A DNA stretch of 18,363 nt. It comes from an uncultured Prevotella sp. GTDB lineage: Bacteria > Bacteroidota > Bacteroidia > Bacteroidales > Bacteroidaceae. The DNA is taken from contig CALJCU010000443.1 in the NCBI GenBank assembly GCA_938023885.1, positions 1 through 18,363 of the forward strand, read 5' to 3'. The notes under the pieces were generated by a model that did no database searches, was not told the DNA's origin, and saw only the letters and a program-made list of their open reading frames with translations. Shown here piece by piece: positions 6,023-13,275 of the stretch (position 1 is the stretch's first letter; the number at the start of each line of letters is the position of its first letter). The translations under genes were made by a program, and so were the position numbers.

Positions 6023-7630
6023 GTGGCAGAAACAAAGTATATTTTCGTCACTGGCGGTGTAGTTTCCTCACTGGGGAAAGGAATTATCTCATCATCGATA
6101 GGAAAGCTCCTTCAGGCAAGGGGCTATAATATTACCATCCAGAAGTTTGACCCTTATATCAACATCGATCCGGGTACCCTCAACCCTTATGAGCACGGTG
6201 AGTGCTACGTGACCGTCGATGGTATGGAGACCGACCTCGACCTCGGTCACTACGAGCGTTTTACCGATATCAAGACCACCAAGGCCAACTCTATGACTAC
6301 AGGCCGTATCTACAAGTCTGTTATCGACAAGGAGCGCCGTGGTGACTATCTGGGCAAGACCATCCAGGTTGTGCCTCATATCACGGACGAGATCAAGCGC
6401 AATATCAAGCAACTTGGTACGAAATATCATTACGACTTCGTCATCACGGAGATTGGCGGTACTATCGGTGACATCGAGAGTGCCCCGTTTCTTGAGGCTA
6501 TCCGTCAGTTGAAATGGGAACTTGGCAAGAGAGCTGTCAACATCCACCTCACTTACATTCCCTACCTCAAGGCTGCACAGGAGCTGAAGACCAAGCCGAC
6601 GCAGCACAGCGTGAAGGAGCTGCAGAGTGTCGGTATCCAGCCCGATATCCTCGTGCTCCGTACCGAGAAGCATCTCGATGACGGCATCCGCAAGAAGGTG
6701 GCTGCTTTCTGTAATGTGGATCTCGACTGCGTGGTGCAGAGCGAGGATCTGCCAAGCATCTATGAGGTGCCGGTGAACATGCAGAACCAGGGTCTCGACG
6801 CTGCTATCCTCCGGAAGGCGGGTGAGCCCGTTGGTCCTACACCGCCCCTGGGTCCCTGGAAAGCATTCCTCGAGCGTAGAAAGAAGGCCACAGCAGAGGT
6901 CCATATTGGTCTCGTGGGTAAATATGATCTGCAGGATGCTTACAAGAGTATCCGCGAGAGCCTTTCTCAGGCAGGTACCTACAATGACCATAAGACAGTC
7001 ATCACATTCATCAATTCTGAATTTCTTACCAACGGGAATGTTGCGGAGAAACTGAAGGGTCAGGACGGTATTGTCATCTGCCCAGGTTTCGGTCAGCGCG
7101 GTATTGAGGGGAAAATCGCAGCTGCCAAATACTGCCGTGAGCATGATATTCCCACATTCGGTATCTGTCTCGGCATGCAGATGATGGTCATCGAGTTCGC
7201 CCGCGACGTGCTTGGCTACAAGGATGCCAACAGCCGTGAAATGGATGAGACAACCCCCCACAATGTCATCGATATCATGGAGGAGCAGAAAAATATCACG
7301 AACATGGGCGGCACCATGCGTCTGGGTGCCTACGAGTGCGAATTAAAGCAAGGTTCCCGCGTGTTCAATATTTATAGGCAGGAGCATGTCCAGGAGCGCC
7401 ATCGTCACCGCTATGAATTCAACAACGACTATGAGAGGGAGTTCGAGCGCAACGGTATGATGTGTGTGGGCCGCAATCCGGAGAGTGATCTTGTAGAGAT
7501 TGTGGAGATCCCGTCTTTGAAGTGGTACATCGGTACGCAGTTCCACCCTGAGTATCAGTCTACAGTGCTCCATCCACATCCGCTCTTCGTCGACTTTGTG
7601 AAGACCGCAATAGAAAATCAGAAGAAATAA
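6023..7630 (+). CDS. pyrG: CTP synthase (glutamine-hydrolysing)
   Basis: PyrG converts UTP to CTP using ATP and ammonia released from glutamine, the last step of pyrimidine nucleotide synthesis, in the cytoplasm as a tetramer. Its 535 residues match the family's length. The synthetase domain (about 1-270) opens with FVTGGVVSSLGKG and includes GTLNPYEHGECYVTVDG; a class I glutamine amidotransferase domain (about 295-530) carries the nucleophile Cys382 in FGICLGMQ and the His508/Glu510 pair in FHPEYQST. The start codon is GTG: an in-frame TAA at 6008-6010 lies five codons upstream and no ATG intervenes, and the N terminus aligns with other PyrG proteins. Its stop codon directly abuts the ATG of yidC. 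The antisense open frame of 389 codons over this gene is a coding-bias shadow. Confidence 0.98.
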   Translation: MAETKYIFVTGGVVSSLGKGIISSSIGKLLQARGYNITIQKFDPYINIDPGTLNPYEHGECYVTVDGMETDLDLGHYERFTDIKTTKANSMTTGRIYKSVIDKERRGDYLGKTIQVVPHITDEIKRNIKQLGTKYHYDFVITEIGGTIGDIESAPFLEAIRQLKWELGKRAVNIHLTYIPYLKAAQELKTKPTQHSVKELQSVGIQPDILVLRTEKHLDDGIRKKVAAFCNVDLDCVVQSEDLPSIYEVPVNMQNQGLDAAILRKAGEPVGPTPPLGPWKAFLERRKKATAEVHIGLVGKYDLQDAYKSIRESLSQAGTYNDHKTVITFINSEFLTNGNVAEKLKGQDGIVICPGFGQRGIEGKIAAAKYCREHDIPTFGICLGMQMMVIEFARDVLGYKDANSREMDETTPHNVIDIMEEQKNITNMGGTMRLGAYECELKQGSRVFNIYRQEHVQERHRHRYEFNNDYEREFERNGMMCVGRNPESDLVEIVEIPSLKWYIGTQFHPEYQSTVLHPHPLFVDFVKTAIENQKK

Positions 7631-9574
7631 ATGGATAAGAATTCAATCATCGGCTTTGTACTCATTGCCGCGGTGCTCATTGGCTTCAGCATCTATTCAC
7701 AGCCATCAAAAGAGGAACAGCATGCGCAATTTGTCAAAGACTCGACAGAACAGGCTAACCGCGCCAAAGCCGAGAAGGTTGCGAGGATTTCGGCGTTTAA
7801 GCATCAGCAGGAAGTAAAGCAGAAGGCAGCAGAGGATACCACGGCTCTCTTCCACGGCGCACTCATCGGAAAAGCACAGAACATCGTTCTTAGTAATAAT
7901 AAGTTGTCGCTGACGCTCTCAACCAAGGGGGCCACCGTCGTGAAGGCGTATCTGAAGAATCAGAAAGGCTCGCGCCAGTTCATCGGTCACAACATGGCAG
8001 ACAAGACCGGCAGGCACGATGACCTTGGGGGCGTGACGCTCTTTGAGGGCAACCGCCAGTCACTCGATTACACACTCGTGGCGAAGGAGATGAACATCAG
8101 CACTGCTGACCTTTACTTTACGCCGTCGGCTGTCACTGACTCCACCGTCACGATGACTGCGGAGGCCGGACAGGGCAAGAAGCTTATTCTCAACTACCGT
8201 CTGGGCAAGGACTACATGCTCCATCTCAGTCTGCAGACTGTGGGCATGGCCGGTCTCTTCGACCCCAATACAGCACGTGTGGACATCGGCTGGCACGAGA
8301 CAGTCCGTCAGCAGGAGCGCGGCTTCAACTTCGAGAACCGCTACGCCCGTCTCGACTGGAAGAACTCTGAAGGTGGCACCGACTATCTCAGTGAGACCTC
8401 GTCGAAGCAGAAGACGACAGATGAGCCGATGGACTGGGTGGCCTTCAAGAACCAGTTTTTCTCTTCAGTCATCATCTCGAAGGATGGTTTTGACAAGAAC
8501 GCTGATCTGGAAAGTACCGTATATAATAAGGAGTCGCAGGATAACTGGAAGGTACGTTACTTGAAGGATTTCAAGGCAAGCATGAAGACGGCTTTCGACC
8601 CGTCGGGCAGGAAAGCTACAGAACTTGAGTTCTACTATGGCCCCAACGACTTCTATACCTTGAAGAAAGTTGAGAAGGAGAGCACATTCGGCAAGGATCT
8701 CGACATGGAGAAACTGGTCTACCTCGGCTGGCCGCTCTTCCGCATCATCAACCGTTGGTTTACGATGCCTGTCTTCACGTGGCTGACCTCATGGGGCTTC
8801 AACATGGGTATCGTCCTGATCCTCATTACATTGCTGCTCAAGGCCATCACATACCCGATGGTAAAAAAGAGCTATATGTCATCGGCTAAGATGCGTATGC
8901 TCAAGCCGAAACTCGACGAAGCTACCAGGCAGTATGACAAGCCCGAGGATGCTATGCAGAAGCAGCAGGCAATGATGGCTGAGTATACCAAATATGGTGT
9001 GTCGCCGCTCTCCGGCTGTCTGCCGATGCTCATACAGATGCCTATCTGGATTGCCATGTTCAACTTTGTGCCTAACGCTATCCAACTCCGCGGTGAGAGT
9101 TTCCTGTGGATTCACGACCTCTCAACTTATGATCCGATCATCGAGTGGGGCAGGACGTTGCCTGTCATCGGCGACCATCTCTCACTGACCTGTATCCTCT
9201 TCGTTGCCGCCCAGCTTATCTACTCGTGGTTCACGATGCAGCTGCAGAAAGACCAGATGGTAGGCCAGCAGGCTGATCAGATGAAGATGATGCAGTGGAT
9301 GATGTACCTCATGCCGTTGATGTTCTTCTTTATCTTCAACGACTATTCGGCAGGTCTGAACTTCTACTATTTCATCTCACTGCTCTTCTCGGCCATCATC
9401 ATGTTTGTGCTCCGCAAGACAACAAACGACGAGAAGCTGCTTGCTATCCTTGAGCGTCGCTACAAGGAAAACCAGACTAACCCGAAGAAGATGAGCAGTC
9501 TCACTGCCCGCATGCAGGCTCTCCAGCAGATGCAGCAGGAGCAGATGAAGCAACAGCAGAACCGCAGAAAATAA
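7631..9574 (+). CDS. yidC: Membrane protein insertase YidC
   Basis: YidC inserts and folds inner-membrane proteins, alone or with SecYEG. At 647 residues it has the Gram-negative layout: an N-terminal membrane anchor (about 6-22), a Lys/Ala/Gln-rich linker, a periplasmic beta-sandwich domain (about 80-350), and the conserved insertase core (about 365-600). Recognisable signatures are YPMVKKSYMSSAKMRMLKPK at the cytoplasmic hairpin and GVSPLSGCLPMLIQMPIW. The last segment, NFYYFISLLFSAIIMFVLRK, is followed by a Gln/Met/Lys-rich basic tail that may contact ribosomes. The groove Arg of E. coli YidC (in TM2) appears as Lys404 in TLLLKAITYP, which I believe is usual in Bacteroidota. It has no gap to pyrG, implying cotranscription and probably translational coupling. 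Confidence 0.97.
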   Translation: MDKNSIIGFVLIAAVLIGFSIYSQPSKEEQHAQFVKDSTEQANRAKAEKVARISAFKHQQEVKQKAAEDTTALFHGALIGKAQNIVLSNNKLSLTLSTKGATVVKAYLKNQKGSRQFIGHNMADKTGRHDDLGGVTLFEGNRQSLDYTLVAKEMNISTADLYFTPSAVTDSTVTMTAEAGQGKKLILNYRLGKDYMLHLSLQTVGMAGLFDPNTARVDIGWHETVRQQERGFNFENRYARLDWKNSEGGTDYLSETSSKQKTTDEPMDWVAFKNQFFSSVIISKDGFDKNADLESTVYNKESQDNWKVRYLKDFKASMKTAFDPSGRKATELEFYYGPNDFYTLKKVEKESTFGKDLDMEKLVYLGWPLFRIINRWFTMPVFTWLTSWGFNMGIVLILITLLLKAITYPMVKKSYMSSAKMRMLKPKLDEATRQYDKPEDAMQKQQAMMAEYTKYGVSPLSGCLPMLIQMPIWIAMFNFVPNAIQLRGESFLWIHDLSTYDPIIEWGRTLPVIGDHLSLTCILFVAAQLIYSWFTMQLQKDQMVGQQADQMKMMQWMMYLMPLMFFFIFNDYSAGLNFYYFISLLFSAIIMFVLRKTTNDEKLLAILERRYKENQTNPKKMSSLTARMQALQQMQQEQMKQQQNRRK

Positions 9575-9608
9575 CGTTACCGTTTAACTATCATTCTATA
9601 CATTATCA

Positions 9609-11792
9609 ATGAATAAAACAATAGCTTTGATCTTGGGCGCCATGCTTTTAGGTGTGCCTAAGACGGATGCAGCTGCCATGATTGGAAAAAACAATATTAC
9701 ACTCAAATCCGACTTGATGACTCCTGAGGTTCTGTGGGCCATGGGACGCATCGGCACGGCTGCCGTGTCGCCCGACGGCAGGCAGGTCGTTTATCAGGTG
9801 AGCTACTACAGCGTGAAGGAGAACAAGAGCCACACCGTACTTTATATCCAATCGGTAAAGGCAGGAAAGACCATTGTCAAGCCCACACTGCTCACTGCCG
9901 ATGAGAAGAGTGAGAGCGATCCTTCCTGGATAGAGGGCGGCAGGAAGATTGCCTTCCTTCGTGCCGGCCAACTGTGGAAGATGAATGCTGACGGCACAGG
10001 CCGCGTTCAGCTCACCGGCTCGAAGATTGATATTGAAGGCTATAAATTCTCTCCTGATGGCTCAAAGGTTATCCTCATTAAGAGTCTGCCTTACCACGGG
10101 TCAATCAAGAAGAACCCCGACGACCTGCCTTTGGCTACGGGCCGCGTAATCACCGACCTTAACTATCGTCACTGGGACCATTACGTAGAGACGGTGGCGC
10201 ATCCTTTTGTGGCCGATGTCAATGGCGACAGGGTCAATGGCGGTGCGGACATCCTCAATGGCGAGCCGTATGAGTGCCCCATGGCACCCTTTGGCGGCAT
10301 TGAGCAGCTCGACTGGAGCAGGGACTCGAGGAGCATCGCTTATACATGCCGCAAGAAGACGGGTGTAGACTATGCTGTCTCGACCGATGCCGACATCTAT
10401 TTATATAATGTGGCAGCCAGGACGACCCGCAACCTCTGCAAGCCCGAAGGCTACAAGGAGCCGGAGACTGACCCGACAAAGAGCATGCGCAACCAGGCTG
10501 TCAACCACCAGAACGGTGACATGCAGGTGGGCTACGATGTCAACCCCCAGTTCTCCCCTGACGGCAACTATATCGCCTGGCAGAGCATGGCACGCGACGG
10601 CTACGAGAGCGACCGTAACCGCCTCTGTGTGATGAACCTCACAACGGGCAGGAAACAGTATGTCACGGAGAGTTTCGACTCTAATGCCGATGCTTTCGTA
10701 TGGGCAAACGACAGTAAGACCCTCTATTTCACGGGTTGCTGGCATGCCACAGAGAACGTCTATCAGACGGATCTCGAGGGTAAAGTCATGCAGATCAGCA
10801 AGGACGAGTGGGCTGACTACGGTTCTCTGCAGATGCTTGGCAGCGGCCCGAGAGACAAGGCACTGTTGGTCACAAAACATTCGATGACCCATCCTGACGA
10901 CCTTTATGTCCTCACCCCGGACAACAAGAAGGCGGGGGCCTCAGAGCTCGTGAAGATTACGGATGAGAACAGGCAGATCTTTGACCGGATCGCCCTGCCT
11001 ACTGTCCAGCAGCGTTGGGTGGCTACGACCGACGGCAAGAAAGAACTCGTGTGGATTATCCTGCCGCCGCATTTCGACGCCTCGAAGAAATATCCCACAT
11101 TATTATATTGTGAGGGCGGCCCGCAGAGCCCTGTCTCGCAGTTCTGGAGCTATCGCTGGAACTTCTCCATCATGGCTGCCCACGGTTATGTCATCGTGGC
11201 TCCTAACCGCCGTGGTCTCCCCGGCTTCGGCTCAGCATGGAACGGGGAGGTGTCACAGGACTGGACGGGCCAGTGCATGCGCGACTATCTCTCCGCTATC
11301 GACGATGCAGCCAACAACCTGCCTTATGTCGACAAGGATAAGCTGGGTGCTGTCGGCGCGAGCTTCGGCGGATTCTCCGTTTACTATCTCGCCGGTCATC
11401 ACAACAAGCGCTTCAAGTGTCTCATTGCCCACGACGGTGCATTCAACCTCGAGTCGATGTACACCGACACCGAGGAGGCCTGGTTCTCCAACTGGGAGTA
11501 CGGCGATGCTTATTGGAACAAAGACGCTACAGAGGCTGCCAAGCGTACCTACGCGAACAGTCCGCACAAGGCTGTGGCCGACTGGGACACGCCTATCCTC
11601 TGTATCCATGGCGAGAAGGACTACCGCATCAATGCCAACCAGGGCTTCGGCGCTTTCAATGCTGCCCGCCTGAAAGGCATCCCCGCAGAACTCCTGCTCT
11701 TTCCTGATGAGAACCACTGGGTACTCAAACCGCAGAACGGTATCCTCTGGCAGCGCACGTTCTTCAACTGGCTAGACCGCTGGCTGAAATAA
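9609..11792 (+). CDS. dpp5: Exported S9 serine dipeptidyl peptidase, DPP5-like
   Basis: A 727-residue prolyl-oligopeptidase-family (S9) enzyme resembling bacterial dipeptidyl peptidase 5. DPP5 enzymes release dipeptides from peptide N termini, preferring Ala or hydrophobic residues at position 2 rather than Pro. A signal peptide (about 1-22, Ala-rich end) places it in the periplasm. A propeller of beta-blades (about 40-470, with repeated SPDG-type turns such as VSPDGRQV and FSPDGSKV) precedes an alpha/beta-hydrolase domain. The catalytic triad is visible: Ser585 in GASFGGF, Asp671 in HGEKDYR and His703 in ENHW; PNRRG marks the oxyanion side. The EE motif of true DPP4 is not apparent. It starts 34 bp after yidC, with no terminator seen in between, and precedes the MFS transporter by 82 bp. 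Confidence 0.88.
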   Translation: MNKTIALILGAMLLGVPKTDAAAMIGKNNITLKSDLMTPEVLWAMGRIGTAAVSPDGRQVVYQVSYYSVKENKSHTVLYIQSVKAGKTIVKPTLLTADEKSESDPSWIEGGRKIAFLRAGQLWKMNADGTGRVQLTGSKIDIEGYKFSPDGSKVILIKSLPYHGSIKKNPDDLPLATGRVITDLNYRHWDHYVETVAHPFVADVNGDRVNGGADILNGEPYECPMAPFGGIEQLDWSRDSRSIAYTCRKKTGVDYAVSTDADIYLYNVAARTTRNLCKPEGYKEPETDPTKSMRNQAVNHQNGDMQVGYDVNPQFSPDGNYIAWQSMARDGYESDRNRLCVMNLTTGRKQYVTESFDSNADAFVWANDSKTLYFTGCWHATENVYQTDLEGKVMQISKDEWADYGSLQMLGSGPRDKALLVTKHSMTHPDDLYVLTPDNKKAGASELVKITDENRQIFDRIALPTVQQRWVATTDGKKELVWIILPPHFDASKKYPTLLYCEGGPQSPVSQFWSYRWNFSIMAAHGYVIVAPNRRGLPGFGSAWNGEVSQDWTGQCMRDYLSAIDDAANNLPYVDKDKLGAVGASFGGFSVYYLAGHHNKRFKCLIAHDGAFNLESMYTDTEEAWFSNWEYGDAYWNKDATEAAKRTYANSPHKAVADWDTPILCIHGEKDYRINANQGFGAFNAARLKGIPAELLLFPDENHWVLKPQNGILWQRTFFNWLDRWLK

Positions 11793-11816
11793 CACCCCTG
11801 AAAACACCTTATTGCG

Positions 11817-11845
11817 ACGTGCGACATTGCAACATTGCAACATTT
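11817..11845. repeat. Degenerate 8-bp tandem repeats upstream of the MFS gene
   Basis: The 82-bp gap between the DPP5-like gene and the MFS gene contains two perfect tandem copies of CATTGCAA (11825-11832, 11833-11840). They are flanked by related units (TTGCGAC before, CATTTGAC after). They lie about 35-50 bp before the start codon. This could be an operator for a regulator acting on the transporter genes or a simple sequence repeat that alters spacing. Confidence 0.45.
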
Positions 11846-11874
11846 GACAAATACGAGAAAAATAAAGTTATATT

Positions 11875-13275
11875 ATGGTTGAGAAATTACAACAGATACT
11901 GAGTGACAGCAAGGGTGCGCGATGGACAGCCCTCTTCATTGTCGCTTTCACGATGATGACGGGCTATTTCATCACCGATGTCATGGACCCGCTGGAGAAA
12001 ATCCTTGAGACAAGCCGGAATGCGGGCGGTCTCGGATGGACTTCTGCCGACTACGGTTTCTTCTCCGGTTCCTATGGCTATATTAACGTTTTCCTGCTCA
12101 TGCTTTTCTTCGGCGGCATCATCCTCGACAAGATGGGCATCCGGTTCACCGGCATCATGGCCTGCACGCTGATGGTCATCGGTGTGAGCATCAAATATTA
12201 TGGTGTCAGCCACGACTTCGGCGACAGCAGCATCTGTCTCAATGTCCTTATCTACAAAGGCAACCTCCCGATGTCAGCAGCTGTGGCTTCCCTTGGTTTC
12301 TCCATTTTTGGTGTGGGCTGTGAGACTTGTGGTATCACGGTGTCAAAGATCATCACCAAATGGTTCACCGGCCACGAGCTCGCCATGGCCATGGGTATCC
12401 AGGTAGCCCTCGCACGTCTCGGTACGGCTGGTGCCATGATGGGTTCCCTGCCTCTTGCCCGGCATTTCGGCTATAAGGTCAGTGCCCCGGTGCTCTTTGG
12501 ACTGGTTCTGCTCATCATCGGATTCCTCTCGTTTATCGTCTACACCGTGATGGACAAGAAGCTCGACGGGAGCATCGCCCTGGCAAAGGGTGAGAGCCTG
12601 AAGGAAGAGGAGAGACAAGAGGAAAAAGCCGACGAGGACGGACAGTTCCATTTCCGCGACCTTGGACTTATCTTCTCCAATCCCGGCTTTTGGTGCGTCT
12701 GCCTGCTCTGCCTGCTTTTCTACAGCGGTGTGTTCCCCTTCCTGAAGTTCGCCACGAAACTGATGATTTTCAATTACGGTGTGCCGGAGCATTTGGCCGG
12801 CATCATCCCGGGCCTCATTCCTTTCGGCACTATTCTGCTGACCCCGTTATTCGGCTCGCTCTATGATAAGATCGGTAAAGGTGCCACGCTGATGCTCATT
12901 GGTTCAGCGATGCTGGCTGGCATCCATTTTATCTTCGCCATCCATATCCTTCCTTACGGCTGGTTCGCAGTCATCATCATGATTCTCTTGGGTGTCGCCT
13001 TTTCCCTCGTGCCTTCCGCCATGTGGCCGAGTGTGCCGAAGATCATCCCGATGAAACTCCTTGGTACGGCTTATGCCATCATTTTTTTTATTCAGAACAT
13101 CGGTCTGGCTCTCGTTCCCGTGCTTATCGGCAGGCTCAATGGCATCGACCCGACCTACACGACGAGCATGGGCGTATTCTGCTCCTTCGGCGTCTGTGCC
13201 GTTGTCCTCAGCCTCCTTCTTATTGTTATCAACAGGAAGAGGCACTATGGGCTGCAGGATGCCAATATTAAATAA
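11875..13275 (+). CDS. MFS transporter, MFSD1-like (putative dipeptide carrier)
   Basis: A 466-residue inner-membrane carrier of the major facilitator superfamily with about 12 predicted membrane segments. An N-terminal half (about 17-225) and C-terminal half (about 265-452) are separated by a charged loop (about 227-262). Motif A is seen as GGIILDKMGIR (80-90) and echoed as GSLYDKIGKG (327-336). The late segment AMWPSVPKIIPMKLLGTAYA and the following FIQNIGLAL closely resemble, from memory, the corresponding region of animal MFSD1, a lysosomal dipeptide uniporter. The two flanking genes encode secreted dipeptidyl peptidases, which supports uptake of dipeptides, but substrate and direction are inference. 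Its stop overlaps the possible ATG of the DPP4 gene by one base (TAATG), implying cotranscription. Confidence 0.85.
   Translation: MVEKLQQILSDSKGARWTALFIVAFTMMTGYFITDVMDPLEKILETSRNAGGLGWTSADYGFFSGSYGYINVFLLMLFFGGIILDKMGIRFTGIMACTLMVIGVSIKYYGVSHDFGDSSICLNVLIYKGNLPMSAAVASLGFSIFGVGCETCGITVSKIITKWFTGHELAMAMGIQVALARLGTAGAMMGSLPLARHFGYKVSAPVLFGLVLLIIGFLSFIVYTVMDKKLDGSIALAKGESLKEEERQEEKADEDGQFHFRDLGLIFSNPGFWCVCLLCLLFYSGVFPFLKFATKLMIFNYGVPEHLAGIIPGLIPFGTILLTPLFGSLYDKIGKGATLMLIGSAMLAGIHFIFAIHILPYGWFAVIIMILLGVAFSLVPSAMWPSVPKIIPMKLLGTAYAIIFFIQNIGLALVPVLIGRLNGIDPTYTTSMGVFCSFGVCAVVLSLLLIVINRKRHYGLQDANIK

Noticed and set aside
6092..7261. Minus-strand frame of 389 codons over pyrG
   Set aside because: It is wholly antisense to a clear full-length PyrG and has no recognisable family motifs; codon bias in the real gene keeps it open.
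11844..11874. E. coli-like promoter (TTGACA-N18-TTATAT) before the MFS gene
   Set aside because: The Bacteroidota primary sigma factor does not use these elements, so the match is probably chance in AT-rich DNA.
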